From Paenibacillus helianthi (GTDB lineage Bacteria; Bacillota; Bacilli; Paenibacillales; Paenibacillaceae), in assembly GCF_001909055.1 (NCBI RefSeq), contig NZ_LVWI01000001.1, positions 496,001-560,000 on the forward strand: a stretch of 64,000 nucleotides of DNA. The letters run 5' to 3'. The translations under genes were made by a program, and so were the position numbers. The notes below the pieces were generated by a model. It was not told the DNA's origin. It ran no database searches and saw nothing but the letters and a program-made list of their open reading frames with translations. Below are positions 1 through 8,655 of this stretch, one piece after another (the stretch's first letter is position 1; every line of letters starts with the position of its first letter).

Positions 1-126
1 CAGCTTGACGGCCTCCTCCCCGTTGCCTGCCCGGCCCACTACCTTCATATCTTCCTCGAGATCCAGCAGGGAAGCCAGTGCCCCCAACAGCATGCGCTGA
101 TCCTCAGCGATGACTATTTTGATCAT
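1..126 (-). CDS. desR: DesR-like response regulator (N-terminal part only)
   Basis: This is the first 42 codons of a NarL/DesR-type response regulator that runs off the left edge of the window. The visible part (MIKIVIAEDQ..., then LLGALASLLDLEEDMKVVGRAGNGEEAVKL) is the start of a receiver domain with the acidic pocket residues E8-D9; the phospho-acceptor Asp and the HTH lie outside. Its ATG overlaps the TGA of the kinase gene upstream as ATGA, so the two are translationally coupled. In Bacillus subtilis DesR, phosphorylated by DesK, activates the desaturase gene des. The gene order des-desK-desR here is the same, which makes the identity likely even from the fragment. Confidence 0.85.
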   Translation of the reverse strand, partial: MIKIVIAEDQRMLLGALASLLDLEEDMKVVGRAGNGEEAVKL

Positions 127-1268
127 TGTTCCTTTACCTCCAGTTCCGGCTGCTTAAAGACGTTTGGCACCTTAATGACAAGCGTCGTTCCTTGATCTTG
201 CAATACATCCATACAGCCGTTTACAAATTCAAGCCGCTCTCTCATTCCCTGCAGTCCGTGACCCTTGTCATACAGATTGATTCCCTTGGTTCCCGAGCCG
301 TTATCCTTTATCATAATCTGCAGGTCGGTCCGTGACGGTTCAATCCGCACCTGGCAGAGTGTGGCCTTACTATGCTTTACCACATTAGTAATGGCTTCCT
401 TAAGACACATACTCAGCACATTCTCCGTAATCAGGGAGGTATTGGTTAGCTTTGGATTGCCCTCCAGCTCGAATTCTATCTCAGCTGCCCCCAGCAGTTG
501 ACGGATACGTACGAGTTCATCCTCCAGGCGGATTCCGCGCATTTGCGTTACCATCTCCCTGACTTCCTTAAGCGCACTTCTGGCGGTCTGGCGGACATCA
601 TTTATCTCTAGTACAGCCTGCGCCGGATTTTTGTGAACCAATTTGCCGGCCAGATCGCTTTTGAGGCCGATCAGTGACAGCTTCTGACCCAGTGTATCGT
701 GCAGATCCCGGGCAATCCGTTGCCGCTCCTCTATGATCACCAGCTCGGAAATCCGTTTGTTGGCATCCTCCAGCTGACCCTGCAGTTTATCCTGGTTATT
801 ACGGTTGTAGGTTGTCGCGGGCAGCAGCACTACAGCGATCATACTCACCAGTACGAACGGAATCTGTGAGATGAACACAGAACTTCCAGTAATCAGCTCA
901 TAGTTGATGGCAACGATGGTGGTCAGCAGGTGAATCGAATACAGAGTGAAAAAACCGGCTCTTTTCTGAATATTCCCGATAAAAAAAGCAATGAACAAAG
1001 CAAAGTACATATATCCAAACAGCAGAGTCATTGTGATCGAGACCACGATCTGCACACTGGTCCAGAAATAGACTACCCATCCCTTTGATTTGAACGAGAG
1101 GACATAACAAGTAAAAAAGACCAATACCATAACGATTCCATAGACCCACTGGTTCTGATTCACCGATGCGGAGCGGAAGATGAAATAAAACGGGAGAATA
1201 TAAAATATGACCCATACATAAGGGCTGAGACCGGTACTTTTGTGAAAGATATGATGCCACTTCTGCAT
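123..1268 (-). CDS. desK: DesK-like membrane thermosensor histidine kinase
   Basis: Cold and membrane-fluidity sensor kinase. The N-terminal ~160 residues form about five membrane segments and closely resemble B. subtilis DesK as I remember it (GLSPYVW, LPFYFI, FFIGNI, QIPFVL). A linker with the phrase QLEDANKRISEL leads to the HisKA_3 box RDLHDTLGQKLSLIGLKSDL with the phospho-acceptor His near residue 190. An HATPase_c domain follows (N-box CLKEAITNVVKHS; G-boxes DNGSG and GHGLQGMRERLEF). A longer reading from TTG at 1292 is possible, but ATG at 1268 has an AGGATGG ribosome site 5 nt upstream and gives the N-terminal length of the known protein. It sits between des and desR and overlaps desR by 4 bp. 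In the family it phosphorylates DesR when lipids order in the cold and dephosphorylates it when warm. Confidence 0.93.
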   Translation of the reverse strand: MQKWHHIFHKSTGLSPYVWVIFYILPFYFIFRSASVNQNQWVYGIVMVLVFFTCYVLSFKSKGWVVYFWTSVQIVVSITMTLLFGYMYFALFIAFFIGNIQKRAGFFTLYSIHLLTTIVAINYELITGSSVFISQIPFVLVSMIAVVLLPATTYNRNNQDKLQGQLEDANKRISELVIIEERQRIARDLHDTLGQKLSLIGLKSDLAGKLVHKNPAQAVLEINDVRQTARSALKEVREMVTQMRGIRLEDELVRIRQLLGAAEIEFELEGNPKLTNTSLITENVLSMCLKEAITNVVKHSKATLCQVRIEPSRTDLQIMIKDNGSGTKGINLYDKGHGLQGMRERLEFVNGCMDVLQDQGTTLVIKVPNVFKQPELEVKEQ

Positions 1269-1408
1269 GTCAGCCATCCTTTTTGCCAGCAAGATTGTAC
1301 CCCCATTTTAGCATAAACACTGCGTTTTCCAACAATTTTCGGCAAAAAAAGAGAAAGCGGAGCATCGGCTGTAATGTTCTCCGGCTTCGTCTTTCTCTAC
1401 TAAAAATT

Positions 1409-2473
1409 CTATTCGCTCTGGAATCCGGGTTTGATGACTTTCAGACCCTCCGCTGCCGACTCCGGCTGTTTCATTCTCGTCTTGATCTCCCTGAAACCGA
1501 CAAAGCCTTTATTCTCTTCATCCCATAAGCGGAAATGCAGTGCCTTCAGGCTGGTTCCAATGGTAATCGTTGTAGCGTGCTGCAGAGGTGTTGATGCATT
1601 GTGTGCCAGCTCCAGATTATAGTTCGGCACCTTCGGACTCAAATGATGAACATGGTGAAATCCGATATTGCCGGTAATCCATTGCAGCACCTTCGGCAGT
1701 TTATAATACGAGCTGCCTTCCACCGCGGCTGATACATAACTCCATTCTTCTTCATGCTCAAAGTAGGAATCTTCGAATTGATGCTGCACATAGAACAGCC
1801 AAATGCCGAGAAAGCCGGAAACGAATACGATCGGCAGCTGCACCATCAGAAAAGCCTGCCAGCCCATCGCCCAGATGAGCGAAGCATAAAGTGCGGCAAT
1901 GGAAACGTTAGTCAAATAGGTGTTCATCCGTTCCTTGCGTCTTGCACCTTTGGCATTGAAACGGTATTGAATCAGGAAGACGGCGACCGGTCCGACCACG
2001 AACATGATCAGCGGATTGCGGTAGATGCGGTAGTACAGGCGTTTCAATGGCTTCGCTGCGATATACTCCTCTACGGTCATAATCCAGATATCGCCGATTC
2101 CCCGCTTGTCAAGGTTGCTGCTCCCGGCATGATGGATGGAATGGCTATGCTTCCACTGGCGGTAGGGTACAAGCGTCAATACGCCCGTAATCGTCCCGAT
2201 GATATCATTGGCTTTGCGGTTTTTGAAGAACGAGCCATGGCAGCAGTCATGGAAAATAATAAAGGTGCGGATCACAAACCCGGCTGCGGGAACCGCGAAC
2301 ACAAGCGTTAGCCAGTAGGATACGGACAGGCTGAAATAGGCAGCCATCCATAAAAGCACAAGCGGAACGAGGGTATTAATCAATTGTCTGATACTCGCAC
2401 TCTGATTTGTTTTTTCAAAGGGGGCCATACTTTTTTTCAGGCTGGAGAGCTGGGATGTCTGGTTTGTAGTCAT
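1409..2473 (-). CDS. des: Membrane fatty acid desaturase (Des-like)
   Basis: Membrane acyl-lipid desaturase of 354 residues, the length of B. subtilis Des (delta-5 desaturase), which puts a cis double bond into existing phospholipid acyl chains after cold shock. All three di-iron histidine boxes are visible: HDCCH at about residues 75-79, HSIHH at 111-115 and HHVHH at 273-277. Hydrophobic segments lie near residues 35-72 and 185-230. The family signatures SSNLDKRG and HLSPKVPNYNLE are present. A GAGGAGGAAA ribosome site precedes the ATG. It is first in the des-desK-desR array and has its own promoter with a palindromic operator upstream, consistent with DesR activation. The 140-bp gap before desK shows that desKR may also be transcribed separately. 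Confidence 0.94.
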   Translation of the reverse strand: MTTNQTSQLSSLKKSMAPFEKTNQSASIRQLINTLVPLVLLWMAAYFSLSVSYWLTLVFAVPAAGFVIRTFIIFHDCCHGSFFKNRKANDIIGTITGVLTLVPYRQWKHSHSIHHAGSSNLDKRGIGDIWIMTVEEYIAAKPLKRLYYRIYRNPLIMFVVGPVAVFLIQYRFNAKGARRKERMNTYLTNVSIAALYASLIWAMGWQAFLMVQLPIVFVSGFLGIWLFYVQHQFEDSYFEHEEEWSYVSAAVEGSSYYKLPKVLQWITGNIGFHHVHHLSPKVPNYNLELAHNASTPLQHATTITIGTSLKALHFRLWDEENKGFVGFREIKTRMKQPESAAEGLKVIKPGFQSE

Positions 2474-2527
2474 CTAGTTCGTTTCCTCCTCGGATGTTCC
2501 AGGTAACGGATACATTCATCTATCTTC

Positions 2528-2595
2528 ATTATAGAGTAGTATGTGTCATCCCAGAAAGGCATAAACATCAATGATGTTGTATGACAAATGTCATA
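2528..2595 (-). promoter_or_regulatory. des promoter with DesR-type palindromic operator
   Basis: Reading toward des there is a perfect TATAAT (2528-2533 on the complement) with no good -35 hexamer 17 bp upstream, as expected for an activator-dependent promoter. About 46 bp further upstream is a palindrome, TATGACA-AA-TGTCATA (2580-2595), with perfect 7-bp arms. Its centre lies near -60, where an activator site is expected and where DesR is reported to bind at the B. subtilis des promoter. Assignment to DesR rests on position and context; I did not compare with a motif model. Confidence 0.7.
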
Positions 2596-2611
2596 CCTAC
2601 GTTCCAATTAG

Positions 2612-2971
2612 TGGTATCATTGGGATTTAGAGAGTATTCCCGCGTCAATAGCTAGGCTGAAGAACCTGAGAGAGCTATGTATCTATTGTGCAAGCTCGGA
2701 TCGGCCGACTCCCGGGTATCAGGCCAAGCCGAAGGAAGAGATCCGCTTAAACCGTATCCCGCCGGAAATTGGAGAGCTGGAGCAGCTGGAGCAGCTTATC
2801 ATTCAATATACCTCGATCCATGAGCTGCTGCCCCAGTTAGTGAAGCTGAAGTACCTGCAAAGCTTGAACTTGGGAATGTGTATGATCCACCGAAAACCTG
2901 ATTTTCTCAATGGTATGAAGCAATTGAAATACATTAATATATCACGGGATTCGTTATGGGGAAATGATTGA
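2612..2971 (+). pseudogene. Leucine-rich-repeat protein remnant (5' end lost)
   Basis: One plus-strand frame is open from just after a TAG at 2609-2611 to a TGA at 2969-2971 and reads as leucine-rich repeats: LESIPASIARLKNLRELCIY, then IPPEIGELEQLEQL and LPQLVKLKYLQSLNLG, ending KQLKYINISRDSLWGND-stop. The IPxxIxxLxxLxxL spacing is unmistakable. There is no ribosome site and no start codon before the repeats; the first Met is near the C-terminus. The frame begins inside the des promoter region. It is therefore the 3' remnant of a larger LRR gene cut off when this junction formed. What the intact protein did cannot be told. Confidence 0.75.
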
Positions 2972-3000
2972 ATCAAGAGCACAAACTTCAACGACAAAAT

Positions 3001-4599
3001 CTAATTCGCCTGCCGGGAATTCGCCTCACGGTATTCCGTTGGGGTATTGCCGGTGGCTTTTTTGAATACTTGGGTAAAGTAGCGCGGGTCCTGATAGCCG
3101 ACAAGTGGCGCGACCTGATAGACCTTCACGTTGCTGTTCTGCAAAATATATTTGGCCTTCTCCATCCGGCAATGGGTTACAAATTCCAGGAAGGTATAGC
3201 CGGACATTTGTTTGAACAGTGTGCAAAAGTGGCTGATGCTCAGATCCGCAACCTCCGCAACTTCTTCTATGCTAAGATCCTTGTGGTAGTTAGCTTCAAT
3301 ATACCGTTTGGACTTCTCTACTATGCTCCGGCCATCCTCACGGGAGGCCGATTTATGGCTCTCCAGCATCCACTCGCGGAATTCCATCTTAAGTGCAGCA
3401 ATCATTGCCGACAAGGTACCGAGACCGTGCATTCTGCTGAGCAAACCTTCTAGTGACCAGTCGGTATGCAAATTAAGATGTTCAAATTGCCGGTACAGCA
3501 CCACAATCATCTCAATGATCAGTCTCTCTGCAAGCTCCTGCGGCAATCCCTGCGCTTCAATGTAATCGGCCATTTCATCGAATAAGGACATCATCCGCTC
3601 CAGATCCAAAGTCCGGATACTCTCAATCAGGGCTAGCTCCAGCTCCTTCGGATATTTCACTTCCCGGCTCCCGCCAGGCAAAGACTCCTCATCAAGAAAC
3701 ACACCTGCCTGACCCGAATAAAACCGCTGGTACAGTGCTTTGCAGGCGAGCGGGTACACAGTGCTCAATTGATTAATTCCCTGTGTAGTCCGGCTGATGC
3801 CTACCGAACACTCCAGCTTGGAATATCTTTTAATCCCGGCGGTCAGCTGCTCGCCAAGTTCTTTTCTGCCTGCACTTAGGTTCCCGGGGAATAGCAGAAT
3901 CCACTCTCCGTTATAGAACGGGAATACGGACAACACTCCATTTTCCAGCGACCACTCTTCCAGAATGTTCCGTACCGCGAAGAGCCAGAGGCGCTTCTCC
4001 TCCACACTCCAACGGGCGGTCAGAGAAGCATAATGATCAAGCCGGACCACCGCCATGAAATAGTCGCTTTCCAGCTCGCTATTCTCCAGCCACTTGAGAT
4101 GCTGAAGCGGACGCGGATTCCCGAGCGTGAATTCAGCGAACATCCGCTCACGGGCCAGCATGGACAAGGTCTGCACCGAGAGCAGCAGCTGTTCATTCTC
4201 CTTCTGGCGGTCGAGTCTTTCTCTGGCCCGGGCGAGCATCTCGGTCAATTCGCCGTGATCAATCGGTTTCAGCAAATAATCAAATGCCCCCTGCCGCAGC
4301 GCCTCCCGGGCATATTCAAACTCCCCATAACCACTGATGAAGATAAAGATCAGCTTGCCGCTGCGCGGCAGCACCTCCTTCATCAGCGCAATGCCATCAA
4401 GGACCGGCATGCGGATATCACTAATGATGATATTGGGTTCTGTCTCCTCTATCAAACGCAGCGCCACTTCCCCATTCCTTGCTTCTCCCACAATCGTTAG
4501 ACCCAGTTCCTTCCAAGGGATGGCCACCTTCAAGCTTCGCAGAATGATTGGTTCATCATCTACCAGCAGCACTTTGTAATTCACCAGTGTTGCACCCAT
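3001..4599 (-). CDS. YesN-like response regulator (receiver + AraC DNA-binding domain)
   Basis: Cytoplasmic transcription regulator of 532 residues. Receiver domain at residues 8-125 with acidic pocket D14-D15, phospho-acceptor D61 (IIISDIRMPVLDG) and the conserved Lys in DYLLKPID. A poorly conserved middle region (about 130-410) is typical of this family. The C-terminal ~100 residues are an AraC/XylS double helix-turn-helix (IEEVAEVADLSISHFCTLFK, then GYQDPRYFTQVFKKATGNTP). It is the last gene of the sugar-transport operon starting at 11061, 17 bp after the anchored binding protein, with a GGGGGG ribosome site. It probably takes phosphate from the YesM-like kinase encoded at 6002-7726 and controls the transporter genes. 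The sugar is not identifiable. Confidence 0.92.
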   Translation of the reverse strand: MGATLVNYKVLLVDDEPIILRSLKVAIPWKELGLTIVGEARNGEVALRLIEETEPNIIISDIRMPVLDGIALMKEVLPRSGKLIFIFISGYGEFEYAREALRQGAFDYLLKPIDHGELTEMLARARERLDRQKENEQLLLSVQTLSMLARERMFAEFTLGNPRPLQHLKWLENSELESDYFMAVVRLDHYASLTARWSVEEKRLWLFAVRNILEEWSLENGVLSVFPFYNGEWILLFPGNLSAGRKELGEQLTAGIKRYSKLECSVGISRTTQGINQLSTVYPLACKALYQRFYSGQAGVFLDEESLPGGSREVKYPKELELALIESIRTLDLERMMSLFDEMADYIEAQGLPQELAERLIIEMIVVLYRQFEHLNLHTDWSLEGLLSRMHGLGTLSAMIAALKMEFREWMLESHKSASREDGRSIVEKSKRYIEANYHKDLSIEEVAEVADLSISHFCTLFKQMSGYTFLEFVTHCRMEKAKYILQNSNVKVYQVAPLVGYQDPRYFTQVFKKATGNTPTEYREANSRQAN

Positions 4600-4616
4600 C
4601 TCAAGACCCCCCAGGC

Positions 4617-5987
4617 TTATTGTATGGCCGAACTCCGAATCAATTTCCAGTATTGCTCTGATGAGATCTGTAGCTGCTTCAATGCCTCATCACCCTGCAG
4701 GCCGCCATCAATCATCTCTTCTATGACACTCAGGAATGTTTTCTTGACCTCCGGTGACAGCAGATTATCGTAGGGCACGAAGCTCTGCTGATTCTTCTCC
4801 ATCATCTCCATGACCTGGGCGAATACCGGCCCAGTCTTATTCGGATCAATGGGAATCCGCATGGACGGAATTCTTAAGCCTTCATACACGATCCGGCTCT
4901 GTATCTCTTGGGTATAGAATCCTTTCATCAGTGCAAGTGCCGCTTCCCGTTTGGCTCCGCTCAAGCTGGAGGACAACCCGATCCCGATGGTATACCCGCC
5001 GGCGATAGAGGCTTCCTCACTGCTGTTCAGAGCCGGGAACGGAATAACCCCAACTTCGTTCTGGAAATCTGCTGGTGCTTTCTCCCCTGAGAACAGGTTA
5101 ATATCCCAGTTGCCGTTCAAATACATGGCAGCCTGCCTGCTTGTGAACAGCCCGACTGCATTTTCCGGGGAGGTATCATTAGAAAGCGGGCTAAATGCCT
5201 CCTCCCCGATCCATTGCCCCAGATGCCGGAACGCCTGCTTATAATAGCTGTTCTCAAAGCTGGCTCCTTCCTTACCGGTAACCAGTTTCTGGATCAGATC
5301 CGGACCCGCGTAGCGGTCCATTAAGTAATGGGCAAATATCCCGGCAGGCCAGCGGTCTTCATTGCCGAGCGCAAAGGGAATGTAGCCCGCCTGCTTCAAT
5401 TGGAGGATCGCTGCATCCAGTTCAGCCAGCGTCTCAGGGACCTTAATACCCAGCTTGTTGAAGATCGTCCGGTTATAATACAGCGGCTCCGCATTGCCTT
5501 CAATCGGAAGTCCGTAAATATGATTATTATTGAACGTCCACAGGTGCAGATCCTTGAATTGATCCTTCAAGCCATTCACCTGGGCGAAATCCGTTAAGTC
5601 CATCAAGCGGTTGGAACGGACATAAGGCTCGATCTCGGCTCCTCCAAATAACACGAACATATCCGGGGGCGTGCCGGTAACCATTTCACTCTTGAGCTTC
5701 TGCTCACGGTGGATGGTCTGGTCCAGTCCCTCGAAATTCACTTTGACATTGGGATGTTCCTGCTGATACTTCTCTACCACCTCTTCGAAAATAGCCAGTA
5801 ATGGCCGATCATGCTCCTTAATCCAGAAATGGCGGAAGGTGAGGGTGATTTTCTCCTGGGCATTGTCCTCAATCGGTTCCCTTCTGCCTTGCATAATAAA
5901 GAGAACCGCTCCCGTCATCAGGCCAATATAGAGAATAATCCAGCCCCGTTTCATCAGCCATCTTTGGACAATCTGCTTTCTAGTCAT
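4617..5987 (-). CDS. Membrane-anchored family-1 extracellular sugar-binding protein
   Basis: Family-1 (SBP_bac_1 type) solute-binding protein of about 456 residues. Unlike the importer's own binding protein at 9703-11061 it has no lipobox. Basic residues are followed by one hydrophobic segment (about residues 15-33, GWIILYIGLMTGAVLFIM), which would act as an uncleaved anchor. The rest shows the binding-protein fold (KITLTFRHFW at the start, TGTPPDMFVLFGG, AAMYLNGNWDINLF). ATG at 5987 has a GGGAG site 8 nt upstream; ATG at 6005 overlaps the kinase stop as ATGA and is the alternative, and the frame continues to 6032. It lies between the YesM-like kinase and the YesN-like regulator. I infer a receptor role, presenting sugar to the kinase, rather than import. 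Confidence 0.85.
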   Translation of the reverse strand: MTRKQIVQRWLMKRGWIILYIGLMTGAVLFIMQGRREPIEDNAQEKITLTFRHFWIKEHDRPLLAIFEEVVEKYQQEHPNVKVNFEGLDQTIHREQKLKSEMVTGTPPDMFVLFGGAEIEPYVRSNRLMDLTDFAQVNGLKDQFKDLHLWTFNNNHIYGLPIEGNAEPLYYNRTIFNKLGIKVPETLAELDAAILQLKQAGYIPFALGNEDRWPAGIFAHYLMDRYAGPDLIQKLVTGKEGASFENSYYKQAFRHLGQWIGEEAFSPLSNDTSPENAVGLFTSRQAAMYLNGNWDINLFSGEKAPADFQNEVGVIPFPALNSSEEASIAGGYTIGIGLSSSLSGAKREAALALMKGFYTQEIQSRIVYEGLRIPSMRIPIDPNKTGPVFAQVMEMMEKNQQSFVPYDNLLSPEVKKTFLSVIEEMIDGGLQGDEALKQLQISSEQYWKLIRSSAIQ

Positions 5988-6001
5988 TCCATCCGCTCCC
6001 G

Positions 6002-7726
6002 TCATGGCTGAATTCTCGGAATACGGATACAAATTGTTGACCCGAAACCAGGGGAGGAACAGACTACAATGCCGTAAGGATTGCCGAACCGGATTTTCAG
6101 GCGCTCATGCACATTTTTTAGTCCAACCCCGCTGTCGCTGTATTTTTTCGGATTGATGCGTTCCTTGTTCCACAGACTCATCAGCGTGGCGAGATCAAAG
6201 CCCGGGCCGTTGTCCTTGACTATAATAATCAGATCCTTTCCCATCTCCTCCGCTGAGATTGTAATTACTCCGTGCTCCTCCATCTGCTCAATGGCATGGT
6301 ATAAAGCATTTTCGACAATCGGCTGGACAATAAGCTTCTGGGTCATCAGGTATTTCAGAGAATCCGGCAGCTCCAGTGCATAAGAGAACTTGTCTTCAAA
6401 ACGGAATTTCTGAATATCCAGATAGTGTCGGACATGCTCAAACTCCATCTGCAGTGGAATCAGTTCCTGATTCTGGCTGATGCTGATCCGCAGCAGCTTG
6501 CCGAGAGAGACGACCATTTTGCTGATATCCCGGTTCCCAGCCAGTACAGCCATGGAGTTGATGGATTCCAGTGAATTATAGATAAAATGCGGGTTAATCT
6601 GCGCCATCAGCGCCTGCATTTCTGCTTCCTTTTTACGGCCCTGCTCTGTCTGCACCTGCTCGATCAGTTCCACGATCTGTGCGCTCATCCGGTTAAAGCC
6701 GTCAATCAGTGAATCGCTTTCATCATCGGCCCGGGGAGGTATGGTTATGGGTGTAAAAATACCCTGCTTTACCCGTTTCATGCCGTTCACTGCACTGTTG
6801 ATGCTGCGCACAAGCCGGCGTACAAAATAATGGTCAAACAAAAACGCAGATATTAATGAAACCGCACCTAGTATGAGCGCAATATTGCGGATCGACACGG
6901 ACTCTGAAGAAATCAGATTCATCGGTGTAATCGCTGCCAAAAACCAGTCTGTATTATGTGAAGGCAGGAAAGTAATCAGTGATTTCTCCCCTTGATAATT
7001 GTCGATGTAATAGTCCTCATCCCGGGAATAGTTGTCCTGTAAAAAAGGGAAGTCCGTTCGTTGCCCGATATGCTCCCCGGATTTGGTAAAGACGATGTTC
7101 CCCTGCTTGTTCACCAGCAGAATATCCCCTTTTTTCAGTGTGGCGGCTTCCCAGAAAATCTGATCCAGCAAATCCGGTTTCACATACACCACAAGATAAC
7201 CGATATCCTCCAGGGAATAATAATCCTTAATTATCCTGGCCTGCACCAACACTGGGTTACCGGAAGATTCCGATCCGTTCTCCCCTGGACCTGACCAGAC
7301 GGGACGCCCCTCCGCGCTCTCCATGGCCCCGTACCAGACCTGCTTCCGCATGTCAGCGAAGGACATAGGTGCGTTGTATTGATACAATAGACGGTCTTTG
7401 CCATATAAACTAAAGGAAGTTATCATCGGATGGTTGATCAGCAGATTGTTAATCTCCTGCTTACGGTCATAGGTCAGCACAAAATCCGGCTGCTTCAGTG
7501 ACTGCTGAATCGCCGGCTGCGTTATGGCCGAGTTGGTTATGGATGAAATTTCACTGAGCGCGAACTTCAGCTTGCGGTCCGTCTCCAGAAGTGAGATCCA
7601 GTAGAAATTGCTGGATTTCTTCTCCATGGCATTGGAAAAATTAACATAGGTCACGCTCCCCATCACAATGACGGGGATGAACACGAGAAGAATAATAGCG
7701 AACAATATTTTGCGGCGGAGCTTCAT
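6002..7726 (-). CDS. YesM-like sensor histidine kinase
   Basis: Membrane sensor kinase of 574 residues. Transmembrane segments at about residues 7-28 and 281-300 flank a ~250-residue extracellular Cache-like sensor. A HAMP linker (about 301-355) leads to the His_kinase/LytS-YesM box QALMAQINPHFIYNSLESIN with phospho-acceptor His near residue 380, and an HATPase_c domain (VENALYHAIEQ, KDNGPGFD, GVGLKNVHERLKIRFG). An AAGGGAAGG site precedes the ATG. It is fourth in the operon, 65 bp after the second permease, and its stop overlaps a possible start of the anchored binding protein. It probably senses a sugar, directly or through that protein, and phosphorylates the regulator encoded at 3001-4599. 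Confidence 0.92.
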   Translation of the reverse strand: MKLRRKILFAIILLVFIPVIVMGSVTYVNFSNAMEKKSSNFYWISLLETDRKLKFALSEISSITNSAITQPAIQQSLKQPDFVLTYDRKQEINNLLINHPMITSFSLYGKDRLLYQYNAPMSFADMRKQVWYGAMESAEGRPVWSGPGENGSESSGNPVLVQARIIKDYYSLEDIGYLVVYVKPDLLDQIFWEAATLKKGDILLVNKQGNIVFTKSGEHIGQRTDFPFLQDNYSRDEDYYIDNYQGEKSLITFLPSHNTDWFLAAITPMNLISSESVSIRNIALILGAVSLISAFLFDHYFVRRLVRSINSAVNGMKRVKQGIFTPITIPPRADDESDSLIDGFNRMSAQIVELIEQVQTEQGRKKEAEMQALMAQINPHFIYNSLESINSMAVLAGNRDISKMVVSLGKLLRISISQNQELIPLQMEFEHVRHYLDIQKFRFEDKFSYALELPDSLKYLMTQKLIVQPIVENALYHAIEQMEEHGVITISAEEMGKDLIIIVKDNGPGFDLATLMSLWNKERINPKKYSDSGVGLKNVHERLKIRFGNPYGIVVCSSPGFGSTICIRIPRIQP

Positions 7727-7791
7727 AAATCCTTCCCTTCCTCCTGCTGTCCTATGTCCTTATTATTCTTCACGGTAATCCTTATTTCCTG

Positions 7792-8655
7792 TTAGCTCTT
7801 GATTGCCCCCGAAGTCAGTCCGGCAATGACCCACCGGCTAAAGAGCAGGAACACAACCAGCAGCGGCAGCGTTGCGGTGAAAGTGGCGGACATAATCATT
7901 CCATAATCCAGACCGTCACGTGTGGTAAACAGCTGCTGGAGGGCAATCTGAATGGTATAATGCTCTTTATTCTTCAGAACGACGAGAGGCCAGAAGAAAT
8001 CATTCCACACGGTCATGAAGTTCAGAATGCCAAGTGTAGCCATGGCCGGTGTAATGACCGGAATTGCAATGTTCCAAAAGATGCGGAAATGCCCCCCGCC
8101 GTCAATGCGGCCGGCTTCAATCAGCTCCGTATGTACGGCTGTAGAAATGTACTGACGCATCCAGAAAATCCCAAATGCATTAACCATCGCCGGCACAATC
8201 AGTGCTTTGAAGCTGTCGATCCAGTGCAGCTTTGCCATAATCACGTAGGTTGGCAATACACCCAGTTGCTGCGGTACAAACAGGGTGGCAATGACAAAAT
8301 AGAACAGTACATTTTTGAACGGAAACTCATATTTGGCAAACGCATAGCCGGCCAGCGTGCAGAAGAACACGACCGAGATCGTCACCATCGACGAAACAAA
8401 CAGAGAGTTACCCAGCGCCTGGAAGAAATCCGCTTTATCCAGTACACGCTTGAAGTTGTCGATGAACTGATCTCCGATAGTCAGCAGCGGCGGCACATGA
8501 AAGACCGCACCTTTGTCATTGGTCCCCACCACAAACATCCAGTAAAACGGAAAGATGGATATCAGCGCCCCGAGAATCAACAAAACATAGAACCAGAATT
8601 TGCCGAAAAGACCCAGATCGTCCGGATTTTTTTTGAACATACGCAGTGTACTCAC
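7792..8655 (-). CDS. Sugar ABC transporter permease, MalG type
   Basis: Second inner-membrane permease of a family-1 sugar importer, 287 residues with about six membrane segments. The cytoplasmic EAA loop that docks to the ATPase is visible (ELIEAGRIDGGGHFRIFWNIAIPVITPA), as is the C-terminal WNDFFWPLVVL block of MalG/LacG-type proteins. It starts with GTG, and GTGA overlaps the stop of the preceding permease, so translation is coupled. No ATPase gene lies in the operon. Importers of this class commonly share a single MsmK-like ATPase encoded elsewhere. Confidence 0.94.
   Translation of the reverse strand: MSTLRMFKKNPDDLGLFGKFWFYVLLILGALISIFPFYWMFVVGTNDKGAVFHVPPLLTIGDQFIDNFKRVLDKADFFQALGNSLFVSSMVTISVVFFCTLAGYAFAKYEFPFKNVLFYFVIATLFVPQQLGVLPTYVIMAKLHWIDSFKALIVPAMVNAFGIFWMRQYISTAVHTELIEAGRIDGGGHFRIFWNIAIPVITPAMATLGILNFMTVWNDFFWPLVVLKNKEHYTIQIALQQLFTTRDGLDYGMIMSATFTATLPLLVVFLLFSRWVIAGLTSGAIKS

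Noticed and set aside
1754..2311. 185-codon plus-strand ORF
   Set aside because: It lies entirely antisense to des, whose protein is complete with all three histidine boxes; the ORF has no ribosome site or family resemblance.
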